Below are positions 22,571-35,490 of a DNA stretch of 64,000 nucleotides, one piece after another (position 1 is the stretch's first letter; every line of letters starts with the position of its first letter). A program made the position numbers and the translations under genes. Source of the DNA: Raphanus sativus (Eukaryota; Streptophyta; Magnoliopsida; Brassicales; Brassicaceae); NCBI RefSeq assembly GCF_000801105.2, contig NC_079514.1:4216001-4280000 (forward strand). The letters run 5' to 3'. Below the pieces are notes generated by a model. That model did not search any database, had not been told where the DNA came from, and saw only the letters and a list, made by a program, of their open reading frames with translations.

Positions 22571-24055
22571 TCAATTCAAGGGTTTGCTCTTGAATTTCCT
22601 CTGAGGCTTCAGATCAACCACCACCACAGTGATATTGTCTTTGCTCCCTCTCTGTAACGCCAGTTTCGACAAGTACTCAGCTGCCGACATCGCCGCCGGA
22701 TCTTTCCCTTCCCCTCTCCTCTCATTCGTGAGCAACGACGCATCTCCAGCCACCGCGTTCTTCTTGTGCCACAAGAGAATCCGCTTCCGCGCCATCTCAC
22801 ACGCTTCCTCATCCGTTATTACATCCCAAACACCGTCACTCGCCAGTATCAGACAGTCATCTTCTTTAACTCTCCTCACAGCCGTCACTTCCGGATCAGG
22901 AATGATCGATGGTTTCAAGTACCTATCGCCTGTCACACAATATATATGTTTTGTAAGAAAAAAATGTTTTTATATCAATAGAAGGAAGGAAGCTTACCAA
23001 TGGATCTTGACATAGCGAGAACACCAAAGACACGAGCTCCGTTCCATCTGATCACTTTCCCTCCGGCGGCTTCAATCCTCGCCGCTTCATCTTCTCTATC
23101 CGGCTATATAGATATATATATACACACATACGTTACTAATGGATACTAAAAATGACACAACCAATCTAAACTATTAGATCCAAACTGTTTTTGTCGGAAA
23201 ATTGCTTCTGCTTACTTTGTGGTCAGTGGATAAAGGGAGAGCAGTTTTGCCACGGCAGAGAACGGCTCTGGAGTCACCGCAACTCGCGACGAAGATATGA
23301 GTCGGGAAGACTACGGCGACCACCGACGTTGACCCAACAGTCTCCGGGGCCACTGACTCGATCTCCGAGTCAACGCGGAGGAACGAGTTGAACAAAGCTC
23401 TCTTCCACTTCTCCTGCCACGTGTCACCATCGCAGAGCATCGGATTCTCCTTGGCAATCTCCTCAGCTAAAGCCAGATGCATCCTCTCTCTGCAATAGTC
23501 CGCAACCTACACAACACAAACCCAAACTGGTTTGACTTTTCAACGCAATTATCGGATCTGGTCGGAACCTACGACCGTTGACTTTTTTCTTTTTAATACC
23601 TGAGAACCGCCGTGTCCGTCGTAGACGCCGAAGAAGTGAGCGGTTGACTGAGGATTGAAACGACCGTCAATCAACGAATTGGTCGGAGATTGAAGGAATC
23701 TAGGTATGGTGGAGACAGCATCTTCCATCTCCGGTCTTCTCCCACAGATCGAAGTCACGCCGTACAAAGGCACGCTCTTGAACTCGAACAGACTCCTGCT
23801 CTCCGTTCTGCTGATCATCTTCGTCGATCTCTCGTCTGAACCGTTGTTGATCCCTTCTCCGGCGACTTTGTCTGATGATGACGACGATTGAGCTCCAGAA
23901 ACGGAACACGAAGTCTCCTCGCCGTTGTTGTCGGAATCTTGAGCTGAGTATTGGTCGTTGCAGTAGCCATTGCCCAACATGATACCTGCGAGCTCCATCT
24001 GGGTCTCGGGGAATGGCATGAAAGGCATAGCAACCGCCGGAGACACTTCCTCCAT
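22571..24055 (-). CDS. ABI1: Protein phosphatase 2C ABI1
   Basis: Four exons in phase: 23600-24055, 23216-23506, 22998-23103 and 22571-22929, encoding 403 residues (Arabidopsis ABI1, AT4G26080, is 434; the missing residues are in the variable N-terminal region). The start [12 protein letters not shown] aligns with MEEVSPAIAGPF; an in-frame Met 33 bp upstream is ignored. Catalytic features of clade A PP2Cs are present: [41 protein letters not shown] and SKDNI. The tryptophan that reports ABA-receptor binding is in [15 protein letters not shown]1 dephosphorylates SnRK2 kinases and is inhibited by PYR/PYL receptors bound to abscisic acid. Frame and splice sites are intact. Confidence 0.97.
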
Positions 24056-24463
24056 TGATGTATAGAAGAAAAGCTTTAATGGAAACAAAAATGAAAAGTC
24101 GACAGATTTATTTTTTCTACAGAAGATTTTGAAACTTTATTAGAAGCTATGTAGACAAGAAACCCATGACTCCCTCACCAATAAAAAAAAAAGAGAGAAA
24201 CTTTTAGCTACCGCAGGAAACTGATGATTCACCAATTTTCCCGGGAAAAAATCAACCACAATGCAAAAGATTTAAAAAAAAAAAGAAAGATGAATGAATT
24301 GAATTCAATCAGGGTTTCCTAGATTGTGGGTAATTCGTTACAACCTCTTAATGATAGTATAACTCTGTGCAAATTTCTCTCTCTCTCTCTATCACTTCAA
24401 TTAATTCCTACAACCTAAAAGTTCAAAAGAAGACTCTGTTCTTTTCTTCTTCTTCTAAAACTT

Positions 24464-24469
24464 CACGTG
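24464..24469 (-). promoter_or_regulatory. CACGTG G-box in the ABI1 upstream region
   Basis: A CACGTG core (GGCACGTGAAG on the minus strand) lies about 410 bp upstream of the ABI1 start codon. ABI1 is known to be ABA-induced through ACGT-core elements, so a bZIP (ABF/AREB) role is plausible; the sequence alone shows only the motif. Confidence 0.4.
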
Positions 24470-25872
24470 CCTTCTTCTTCACAGATATAAAGAGAAATAA
24501 AGAGAGAGGAGGAGGATGAGATAGGTATGCAAATGCAACAAGGGGAGAGATGTTTAGGTTGATGTATTTATCTATATTTTATTATGTTATATAAAGTCAT
24601 GTTCTATTGTCTATTTATTTTTGTTTTTTTTTTTGTTTTTGTAATAAGGGGAGATGTTTCGTTCTTGAAATTTTAAAATCATAAAAGATACTTTTTCTGT
24701 GTTCAAAAAATCTTGTAGTGTTTTAATTGGTAGTTTTTCCGGCCACTCCTGAATCAATATTCTAAAACCAAAAAGCCTATCTTATTTTATTAAACAATGT
24801 ATGATTCTGTTACAAATTTTTAGATATTACTGTGAAAACAAATAAATGAACTTCACAAATATCTATCTAACCAGAATATTACAATTTAAGAATAGTTTTA
24901 TTTGCATTATGTTAAAAACTGCTTTATAAACTATTAATTTTATATATAAAAATTATATGTTCTTTTATTATCACGTCTAAAATATTTAATTTCAAATTTA
25001 TAATAATCATTGAATTTGAGAGTTTCACAACAAAGTTTGTTTATCATTCTATCATCCCTAGGATTCAATACCTTTAGTTGATCAAAAAGAAGTCCTTAAA
25101 AAAAAGCAATTTTATCCGGAATATTATGGTCCAATAGTAAGGACATATTCATTTCTGCATTTAGGTTGTGAACTCGAATTTTGTCGGAGGTAATTAATTC
25201 ATGATTTCTGGACATCATACGAGTATGGATTCATGTTTTATGGTTCATTTGCATACCCAGATGAAAAGTTTATCCGTAGACTGTATTTTTCTTTTGAAAT
25301 TAGTCTGGATCTTTTCATAGGTATGAAATATCCTCGGGTTAATAAAACAAAAGCAATCGGTTTAATGAATTTATTGTAATAGTATATTTTAGTAGATGAC
25401 TTTCACTAATAGACTTACGTGTCAGATATCGATTTAAGTCTTACAATATACTTATTTGTCATAAATACAGATATAATCCGAAATACACGAAAGTTTATTC
25501 GTAACATCTAACCTTTGGACTAAATAAACCAAACATCATATTCGTGTACCATTAAGAAATTAAACTGCAAAATAATAATCAAAACTTCTGTCATTTTCAG
25601 TATAAGAATAATATTTTATCCACATAATTAAGATAAGAAACGAATTGGATGTTATTATATTCTGGAAAAATGGAAGACCACCGGTAAAATATCTTAATAA
25701 TTAAAATTTAAGAGGAATCATTACATTATCATTTTAAAACTATATAATTTGTAAACCTTTTTTGGTCAAACTTCAAACTATAAGGATTGTTTGTATACAT
25801 CTGTTAGCGTAGGAACAAATTATATTCGTAACCTTTATAATTGAATCTTTAATCCACTAAAAGTCCATATAT

Positions 25873-25917
25873 AGAATGGTTCTGTACGTTGATCAAAAAA
25901 AAAGAATGGTTCTGTAC
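25873..25917 (+). repeat. Micro-insertion with perfect 15-bp target duplication
   Basis: AGAATGGTTCTGTAC at 25873-25887 and 25903-25917 flanks only GTTGATCAAAAAAAA (15 nt). Confidence 0.75.
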
Positions 25918-27477
25918 AACAGAAAGAAATTGGTCTTTGTATTTTCCTGAAAACATCAAGAAAATAATATCGGTCTCGCAATACAAAAATACGTTGAAAT
26001 CTACTTGCAACCATTTTATTTTGAAATGTTACTTACGGAAAATAGTGATAGAAATCCATTAATTCGACCCTAATTACTCTTTCTTTGTATTGACCAGAAA
26101 CCCAACTATTTATATGGAACATTTTTTTTTCCCCGTCTATAAGAATATTATTAAAGGTCTGGCCCAAAAGGACCCAGCCCAAACCGAAACAAAAAGGTCC
26201 ACCAGGCCCGATTACAACAGAATCATAAAAAGAAAATAAACGTGAATAATAACGGGTCCCACTTTTAGCGGTAAACCGGTGGATTATCGACAGGTATACG
26301 AAGAAAAAGTCCATTTTGGTGACCTAGAGAGTGTGACGTATACGGTTCGAGATGTTAGATGAGTGAAAAAGATTCATTGCACTGACAAAGACAACCCATT
26401 AAATTCCGTAAATATCTTGTCTTTAAACTCTCTCTCTTATTCTTTTTCTTGAATCTTAATATCTCAAATAAACAATATATTATTGGTTGTCAACAGAACC
26501 TTGCTGTAAAACATATTTTTATTAAGTTCCATATGTTTTGTGCCACTTGTGCTGATCTTTTTTGGACAATGTGTATATGAAATGGAAATGTGAAAGTTGA
26601 TTCTAGAGTATGGGCAGCGAACAAAATACCCAAGACACCTCAAATTCAATGAACCAATATAATAAAAAAGTTATACAACAACATAGATATTTTGAAATCA
26701 GTATGATAAATACGAGGCTCTTATATATCTTAGATAAATTGAGAAGATCGCCGAAAAAACATGTACAGTGGACGGATGTTTTAATTTATGTTTGCTTATT
26801 TCTATGTCAATGCTGCTAGTGTTGGCCATTCTTGCATGCGTTTGATCACCATATATAAATTTCGAAAGCTTATAGAGATAAGCATCAATATGGCCAGGTT
26901 ATATATTATTTCCCTATACTACTAGTTCATCATATCGACATGTCTTCTCAGTTCAGTGACAAAACCATAGAAGGATCGAGAAGAGAGAGAGACCTGAAAG
27001 TTGGTGCTGAGATCTCCAGATATAAAACCCCAAACTCCCAACGATTGGTGCTGCAGATGGAGATTAGATCGCGAAGCAAGCATATGAGATCGTGAAGGAA
27101 AATTGGAAACTTTTTATTTATGTTTGACTAAAATGGTTTGGATTGGGTTGACTATTTACTCATCTGAATCCAAACCATAATTTCAACCCAACTTATTAAA
27201 CTCACTAATTCATAAAAGCGTAATTTTCTCAAATATTTTTTTTTAGTTTTTATCACAAAAATAGCTCTAAAAGAATAAAATGATCAAAATAGTTCTTTTT
27301 TTATATTTTTTTTTTGAAATTTGAAACATCATTCCCAAAACTCACCTCTTAATTCTAAACCCTAAATTACATTAGTTAACCCAATCAGTGTAAATACATA
27401 TGTTACTCTTCAATAACATTTATTTTAGTTATTCTTTTTGAGGTTATTTTGTGAAAATAAACTTAAAAAGTCTATCT

Positions 27478-27524
27478 AAAAGAATTTATCTTCATTTTTT
27501 TTGAACAAAAGAATTTATCTTCAT
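27478..27524 (-). repeat. Micro-insertion with perfect 18-bp target duplication
   Basis: AAAAGAATTTATCTTCAT at 27478-27495 and 27507-27524 flanks 11 nt, on the minus strand GTTCAAAAAAA. Confidence 0.75.
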
Positions 27525-28232
27525 ATAAAATCCATTTATCCATTGATATCTAAATTTGTAACCCATTAAAATCCATGGGTTCGATGGTTTATGTTGATCC
27601 GTTAATTTAAACTCATTTTGACACCTGTCTATATATATTGATTAAATTTCCATATACAAATTTTATGTTAACATTAGACTATTTGATGTATAGAGAAAAT
27701 ATGTACCATAAATATAAATGAATTCCTATGTGTAGAATGACAAAACGACATCAATATATTTTGCAATATTAAAGACAAGACTTCAGTGTGAATAAAAGAT
27801 AAATTATACAATATATATATTTAAACACAGTACAATATATTGTTTATATAAACTTTATATAAACTATTATTAATTTATGTTTATTTTGGAACCATATATG
27901 TACATAAAAAATTTCAAAGATATATTTTATTATTTTATCTAATTGCATCATGCTTCCTCCGTTTCTAAAAGATCCACGTTCTCGAAAAGATCTTCGTTTC
28001 AAAAAGATACATTTTTTATGTTTTCAATACATTGATTAATGACAAATTGTACATTTAAAAAAATATAATTATATTTATTAAAATCTTATTGGTTAAAAAG
28101 TATAGAAAATAGTTCATTAAAAAAAACAATGCTTTGGTAACTACAATTTTATGTTTTTCTTAATATGTGTGAAAAACTTAAAACATAGGCACAAACAAAC
28201 AGCTTTTCATCCTATAAAAATGGAGTCAGAAA

Positions 28233-31200
28233 CTATTTTTTGCCTGTTCTTGTTACAAGGGAGATCCCATTGGGGTCACCACCCCACTCCTCGAGTACAA
28301 CTATAAGGTTTGCAGATGGTTTCAGCCACGAACGAGGCACATGGTACCTGAAAACAAGAGGACCCCAAAAAATATTAGATTTGGCCTAAAGAAGAAGAAG
28401 ATTCTGTAGTTTTTCCTAACTCACCATCTTTGGGAAGCTTCCCCACAGTTACTCAAACATTTCTTCTCGGTGAAAGTTCCAGCATAGCTGCAGCGTTCGC
28501 ATTTCCCGCGAGCTGTATATGCAGGCCAGTGTCGTCCTATGTTCTTCCCGTTTATCCAAATTTGGCCTTTCCCCATCGTGTTCATGTCCAAAGCCAATGG
28601 TTCACTCTCTGATGGCATGTCAAAAGTAGTCTGCAAAAAAAGATATGCTAAGATTCCCTCCTTTCGACCTAACTTGGTTGGTACGCAAAGTTCATCAATA
28701 CTTGTGTTTCTCTTACCTTGTACCAGGTCAAGGGTTGTTTCTTCGCCAACAATGTTCCTTCTTTCCACTCCACGGTGGAACTCCCGGTTACTGTATGAAT
28801 GCTCAGAGCCTCACCCTTGGTACCAATCTGCTTGAATAACATAAAGAAAAAGACATGTTTATTTCATTGTTATTAGGATGATTGGTAAGACTCAGAAGAA
28901 AAAAACAGAGCTAAGTTATTTGCTTTTGAATTTCAAAACCACCTTGTAGGACCATTTCCACTTAGACATGTCCCATGTTCCGGAGTTAACTCCCTTGAGT
29001 GTGACTGGGCCAAGAATCCCAATATTCCAAGTCTCATAATGAACACCAACATTCTATGATCAGTAAAGGAAGACAAAAGAAAACTCAGAATGCAATCGTT
29101 TTTTGGGAGAGAAACTAAGTAATTAATTCATCTAGAGTTCTAACCGGGAGACCAGCTGCTATACTCAACAGGGCAAGTTTGTTGACTCCTGCATGTAGTT
29201 TTATCTTCTGACTAAATGTTAGCTTTGGGTTCTCCAGTGATCCGTAAGCAGTTCCTGAAACAATGAAAAGTTATTTCTTTCTAACAAAAGACAAGCTACC
29301 ATGATGTTGAGTTTGACCTATCTTAACTTTACCTGCAAGCTGTCCATTAACAAATACACTAAGAGCATGACCAGCTGAGTCAATACTAAGAAGAGGGTCT
29401 TCACCAGTCTTCAAGAACTTCTCATCAGCACTGATCGCAACGCTGATTATATATATTTTCAAACAGAACCAACCATGAGTTCCTCCCATAAACTCAGTAA
29501 AGATAGTGAGGTTTCAGCAAGTCGAGAGTTTATAAAGTATATTTACTCACTCTGCTAGATACCAGAGATAGTCTGTCTTGTCTCTGGTCATGCTTATCTG
29601 TTCCACAAGCCCTTCTTTGGCAAACGTACCATTGTTACTGTCGTATGGAGAAGGAATCTCTTCGTTGTATGATCCCCAAGATAATTGTGTGTTTGTGGGA
29701 ACCATCTTCATGTGTATGCTTGGTGTACGGACCTGTACCTTGTAACTCAGAGTTCACTCTCAGTAATCTCAACAAGGTAAGCTTTGTATGTTGATTTTAC
29801 CTTTGCAGTGTTGTAGTACTCGGTTTTGCAATCAGGTAGAATACTGATAGACCAAGGAGGTAGATCATATGTTGATCCCCCGAACGAGACTCTTGCGGCA
29901 GAAATATTGTTGTAGTTTGAGAGAAAAGCAGCGCAGGATGACTTGGACTTGTACACATGAGCCTGAAATAAAAAACAAAAACGTAAATAATCTTTGAATC
30001 TTTTTCTTCTCCTCATGTGTATTAATTTGTACTGTATCCATTACTTCTAGTTTGTCGCCTAGCCATGTGACTGTGGGATCAACAGAGACCAGTGCTGGCT
30101 CACAGAGCTTGATCACCTTATGTAACTTTGTCAAGTGACTATACTTAGGTTCTCTCGGTAATCCTTTTGACCACATAACCCAAAAAGAAAAACGTTAGAA
30201 AATGTTCAACATTGTTTGTTTTCAGGTTATGAGAGTTAAAATTACCATATTCATCAAGTGGAGCGTCGTAATCATAGCTAGTAGCGATGAATTGACCGGC
30301 TGTTCTGTCGAAGTTTGTTCCTCCATGATACTGTTTTAACAACATTTCTTAACTCTCCTTATATATTTAATAATCAAATCTTCTATTTATCATTCAAAAG
30401 AATAAAGAAGTTACCATATAGTAATTCATGAAGGAGCCACCGTTGTGTATGAAGCGAGCCACAGAGAAGGCGATGTCTTCGGCTGGTCTATACGGTACCG
30501 CACCTCCAAACTCGGTCAACCTTATTAATAATTTGCAGATTCACACACAGATTATTTTTTTGAAGTGAAACATCCCAAAATAAATGGATTCACGGTTTGG
30601 ATATTTCTTTTTTAAAATGGTTGGTTTAGATATTTGTGTGGACTGTTGTGTTGTGTGACTTACCAACTAGTCCAGTTCTCGGTCCACATCTTCGGCTTGT
30701 TATCCGACTTTGGTTTAAAACCCTCACAATAAAAACCATTGCATGTGTTTATCTATTGAGCAAATACCCAAAAAATGAATTAGTGGTGATAGATTTGTAA
30801 AAAGTTTTTTTTTGCAGTGTCTAGAAAAGTAACCGAACAAGAAAATAAATAAAGAAAGATGATTCGATCTATAGAACACAAACACAAAAAGAGATTCAAT
30901 AATTCAGACATACGAATAAACAAACAACTTCTTTTGCTTAAAGAAAACATATATAATAACTATTCGGTATGTGTATTATTAAGCGGAAATATAAGAGAAG
31001 ACAAGAAAATGTTTTTTAAAACCAAACTTCTTTGCTTAAAGAACATATAACTAGAAAAAATGAAATACTAACCAAAGTTCTTCTTTAACTGAAATAATAC
31101 AAGAACAAGTAGGTAATTATATGATATTATAAATAAAGATTTAAAGAGACACAACATAATATAAAAAGTATTTGCTTTCTCTTTTTATTTTTTTTTAATA

Positions 31201-32714
31201 CACGAAAACGGAAAAAGTTCTTATTTTGCTTAAAGAATATAAAACCAGATAAACAAAAATAAAAGCAGATGTGTAATAATTAAAGGGAGAAAATTGAAAG
31301 AAAATATAAAGAAGAAAACATACAATCGAATCAGGAACATCTTCATCTTGCTTGCACATAATCCATGGGACGCCTGTAGAGAGCCCTTCTGCCATTTGAG
31401 CTGCCCATTTTGTGTATGCCTTCCCTGGTGCTCCTATCTCCCACTCTACTGGTCCATACTCATTCTCTACCTGCCCAATTTTTTTTCCATATTTTATACA
31501 CATGCAATAAAATTCTAAACTTTTTTTTTTGATAAAATTCTAAACTTTGACAGTAAAATATCATTCCTTTTTGTCCGCTGTCAACACTAAAGAATATTTT
31601 TTTTTTCGTTTTATCTAATAACAACAAGAAAACATACAAACCTGTGACAGAATGATGGGTCCTCCTTGAGTCTCAAACAAATTTTCTTGTTTCATCATTC
31701 CCACAATCTTCTCAGTGAATTTTTGCATTGCAGCCTTTTCATTATAAGATCAATTGATTTCAAGTTAGTAATTACCCCCTAAAATTGGAAAGTTTCTAGA
31801 GGAAAATGAGAGTTTAAAACCTTGAAAGGTTCATTGTCAGTCCTAAAAGCCATACCGGAAACATATTTGAGCCAGACAGGAAACCCTCTAAAATCCGTTA
31901 AACGTATTTGAATAAATATAGTGTAGAAACAATACCACAAAATTTATTTATATTAAAGCATAAGGTTACCCAAAGTTCCACTCAGCACAAACGTAAGGAC
32001 CAATTCTGAGATGAACGTAGAGACCAGCTTGTTGTACCAGCTTGATGAACTTAACCAGATCATATCTATCCTCAAAATAATACTAAACCAAAGAAAAAAA
32101 TGAAAAGCTTTAATCACGGGTTATTATTTTGGATTATGAGAAACAAAGAAACAAACAATATATTTGTTTAGTTTTGTAGAATCACTTGTCCAGGAGAAGG
32201 TTCATGCCCATTCCAGAAAACATAAGTCTGTATTACATCCAGGCCTCCTTCTTTGGCCTTCTGTATAAGATCAGGCCACATCTGCATATAAAACAGAGCA
32301 TTCTCAAGATTTGCATATAAGAGTATATAATTTGTAATGCAATAGTGTAAACTATAAGCAAAACCTGGAAACGCCCATGTGCACAAAAAAACTTTGGGAA
32401 CAAGGATTCATTAATAACACAAAAAAATCATAGAAAAGAAAAGAACAAGAAAAATATAATTGGATTCAGCATAACTATACTCCATACATATATATCATTA
32501 AGAGGTTGTTTTCTACATAATTAAAAATGTTGAAGAATACCTCAGGTGTGCTTCTTGGGTAGTGAATGGAGCCAGATAGAAGGATCCTTCTCTGACCATT
32601 GATGATCACAGTTTTACGATCGTAAGTTACTGTTGCTTTGACCGAACAAATCAACGATGAACAACAAAGAATCCACAGAAAAACCCATGCTTTATCCCTA
32701 AAGTTAAGCCCCAT
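28233..32714 (-). CDS. BGAL12: Beta-galactosidase 12 (GH35)
   Basis: Eighteen exons join in phase to 733 residues (Arabidopsis BGAL12, AT4G26140, is 728): 32541-32714, 32186-32281, 31970-32082, 31821-31887, 31642-31734, 31324-31470, 30664-30752, 30415-30520, 30246-30330, 30045-30163, 29801-29962, 29551-29738, 29333-29442, 29145-29254, 28943-29053, 28717-28827, 28425-28630 and 28233-28347. The start [10 protein letters not shown] opens a signal peptide ([17 protein letters not shown]), so the enzyme is secreted to the cell wall. The GH35 signature [14 protein letters not shown] holds the acid/base Glu and MWTENWTSW the nucleophile Glu. It should remove terminal beta-galactose from wall polysaccharides. 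There is no C-terminal lectin domain, as in the Arabidopsis protein. Intron 5 carries a micro-insertion (31507-31548). Confidence 0.97.
31507..31548 (-). repeat. Micro-insertion inside BGAL12 intron 5
   Basis: ATAAAATTCTAAACTTT at 31507-31523 and 31532-31548 (17 bp, perfect) flanks only 8 nt, CAAAAAAA on the minus strand. The edges are ambiguous by a few T's. Confidence 0.65.
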
Positions 32715-33081
32715 CTCTTCCCGTATTTGCAAAAACCAAACCTTTGGATATTTTGTTTTGAAAAATTGGTAAGAAAAATTCCACCGAAAGTTTTAGGTAC
32801 TGGATGGGGTATTCGTGGGTTTGGAACTGATGAGGTTCTTTGAAGCTATTTATATAGTAAGGTTGATGCTCATGCCATCTTATTTAATTACATAAATCTA
32901 GAACCCATTAGTTACAATTTAATATTTTCCCAAAAAGCCCTTTCTCAAGAAAATATATTTGATTTCCCAATTCCTTTACACTTGAAAATAGAGTTTTCCA
33001 TTTTTTTAAATCTGCGTTTATTTAATAAAAAAATATATAGAAAGATAAAAACTAACAAAAAAAATTAGAGCAGTCCATGGA

Positions 33082-33132
33082 AATATTGGCTGGCTTTTTT
33101 TTTTTTTGCTAAAGCAATATTGACTGACTTTT
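33082..33132 (-). repeat. Micro-insertion with 17-bp imperfect target duplication
   Basis: AATATTGGCTGGCTTTT (33082-33098) is repeated as AATATTGACTGACTTTT (33116-33132), two mismatches. The insert on the minus strand is GCTTTAGC plus A's (17 nt). It lies 8 bp from the next micro-insertion. Confidence 0.6.
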
Positions 33133-33139
33133 CTAGATT

Positions 33140-33191
33140 AACTACCTAAATAATTTTTTGTTGACAAAAAAAAACTACCTAAATAATTTTT
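33140..33191 (+). repeat. Micro-insertion with perfect 19-bp target duplication
   Basis: AACTACCTAAATAATTTTT at 33140-33158 and 33173-33191 flanks TGTTGACAAAAAAA (14 nt). The insert equals the last bases of the Sadhu-like copy 2 (ATGTTGAC plus A's at about 6773-6788). Confidence 0.75.
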
Positions 33192-33208
33192 AATCATCTA
33201 AAAAAAAA

Positions 33209-35490
33209 CCACAATCGCTTTGATCCCAAAGATAAAGGGTGCGGATGAACTTGGGAAATTCAGACCAGTCTCTTGCTGCACCACAGTCTACAAGGTCATA
33301 GCATCTCTACTCAAGAAGAAACTCAAGCTCTTTGTCTCTGATGTGGTACAGAGGAACCAGGTGGGATTCTTAAAGGATAGGCTGCTATGCGAGAATGTCC
33401 TACTTGCATCAGAGCTCGTCACGGGATTTCACAAAAGAGGTCCCCTAACTCGTGGCTGCCTCAAAATTGATATCACAAAGGCCTTTGATAACCTTCATTG
33501 GTCCTTTGTCCTCAATGCTCTACGAGCCCTTGATCTCCCCGACGTGTTCCTCAACTGGATTAAGGAGTGTATTACAACTCCAACCTTCAGTGTGGCCTTC
33601 AACGGGGAATTGGTGGGATGCTTTGCTGGAAAGCGAGGGCTTCGACAGGGTGATCCGATTTCCTCACTTCTCTTCGTGCTAGCTATGGACACTCTGTCTA
33701 AGAAGCTGGACGCAGGAGCTATTGAGGGAAAGTTTGGACTGCACCCACAATGCGACGCTCCCCTCATCACTCACCTTAGCTTCGCTGACGACGTCTTAAT
33801 CTTCTTCGACGGCAGTGAAGCTTCTCTTGTGGGCATCCTGGAAATCTTAGAAGAGTTCAAAAAAGTCTCGGGCCTAGGCATCAACCTCAGCAAAAGTGAA
33901 GTCTTCTTCGATGGTGGGAACTCTACGCTAGTGCAGGATGTTGTTGCCAGACTTCACCTAAAACAAGGCTCTTTACCGGTGAGGTACTTGGGAGTACCTC
34001 TCACAACACGCAAGCTCAGGAAGCAGGACTATCAACCGCTGCTTGATAATCTGTCAGCTAGGTTTACCTCATGGACAGTGAGACATCTCTCCTTCGCGGG
34101 CAGGATTGAGCTCTTAAAATCTGTGATTTATGCTGTCATCTCTTTCTGGGCAACGATCTTCATCCTGCCCAACCAATGCCTCAAGAAGCTGGAACAAATG
34201 TGTAACTCTTTCTTGTGGAAAGGTACTCCTGGTGATGCTAGGGGGGCGAAAGTAAGATGGGATTCAGTATGCTCTCTTAAGTCTAGTGGAGGACTAGGAC
34301 TTAGGAAGCTCAAACCTTGGAATCAAGTTCTTGGTTTAAAACTGATTTGGCTTATCTTCACCGCTTCTGGATCGTTATGGGTCTCTTGGATCAGGCGCCA
34401 CCTGATTGGCAATCAGGATTTCTGGACTTTGGACTCTGAAAACTCAGGCAGCTGGATCTGGAAACAGCTCTGCAAACTGCGACCCTTGGCTCGTCGGTTT
34501 GTTTACTGTCAACTTGGCTCCGGAATCACAGCACGGTTTTGGCATGACAACTGGACCGGAAATGGAGCACTGATCGATCTGACTGGTCCTCTGAGGCCGC
34601 AAATTGCAGGTCTTGATCTAGGTGCAACCGTTGCTGATGGAATTATTGACGGGAATTGGTGGTTGCACAGGTCTCGTAGTAGGAACCCGATTATCTGCCT
34701 GCTACGAGACTCACTACCACCTGTTGAACCCATCGCTCTCTCAGAAGTGGACGACTTATATCTCTGGAAAATTGGAACCGCCACTCCTTCTACATCTTTT
34801 AACACCGCCGCGACCTGGAGCTCAGCTTTCCCACCTCCACCACTTGTTAACTGGCACAAATCTGTTTGGTTCTCTGGTTCTATACCCAAGCATGCCTTTA
34901 TAACATGGCTGATCTCCCTCAACAGACTCTCTACACGCGACAGGCTGGGGGAATGGGGTCTTGATGTTCCTTCCTCCTGCCTTCTCTGCTCGATGTTCGA
35001 TGAGAATCGCCAACATCTGTTCTTTGATTGTGACTACTCAAAAGAGGTATGGTCTTTCTTCTCCTCCAAAGCCCATCTCACTCCACCTCTCTCGTTTGAA
35101 GATTGTTTGAGATGGATGAAAGACCCTACCACAGACAGAAATGTCAACCTCATCTTGAAGCTGGCTTTTCAAGCCTCCTGCTATGCTATTTGGAAAGAGC
35201 GTAACACTCGACTTCACTCGGCGGTATCACGTTCTGCTCAGTCACTAATTGCTGACATTAGGCTAACCATCAGAAGCAAACTGGATTCACTTTCCAGAGC
35301 TCAGCGAAACCTTCAAACCACTGTCTCCTTTTTGTCTACGTGGTTTGAAAGTGTTTCATTAACCTTTCTGTTTGGTTCTTTTGTTTTTTGGGTTTGATCC
35401 TGATCGCTTGTGATCAGTTGTATCTGCGCTGTAAGCCTGCAAGGCTAAGTAATATATAAATTGGAATTAAAAAAAAAAAAAAAAAAAAAC
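33209..35490 (+). mobile_element. 5'-truncated LINE with intact reverse transcriptase frame
   Basis: A frame of about 725 codons runs without interruption to the TGA at 35395-35397, starting inside the reverse transcriptase domain (LIPKIKGADELGKFRPVSCC). It includes GFLKDRLLCENVLLASEL, KIDITKAFDNLHW, GLRQGDPISS and the catalytic box SFADDVLIF, then a C-terminal zinc-binding RT-associated domain (VWFSGSIPKHAFITWL... CLLC...HLFFDC). The 3' UTR ends in 22 A's at 35469-35490. The endonuclease half is missing, so this is a typical dead-on-arrival L1-type copy. A target duplication is not clear (ACAATCGC left, ACAATGCGG right). The open frame suggests a fairly recent insertion. Confidence 0.88.

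Larger units (their letters stand above)
24560..28232. other. Intergenic region between ABI1 and BGAL12, no gene seen
   Basis: About 3.7 kb with no supportable gene. A GC-richer patch near 26,150-26,330 and a GA-rich leader-like patch near 26,960-27,090 do not resolve into genes. Two clear micro-insertions (25873-25917 and 27478-27524) occur. In Arabidopsis this interval holds RPS2, a casein kinase 1, NAP1;1 and an NPR1-like gene; I see no remnant of them. Confidence 0.6.

Noticed and set aside
27953..28060. Stowaway-like start (TTCCTCCGTTTCTAAAAGAT)
   Set aside because: Only one end is visible; no matching inverted end within several hundred bases.
33495..33770. Minus-strand open frames within the LINE
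   Set aside because: They are shadows of the reverse transcriptase frame.
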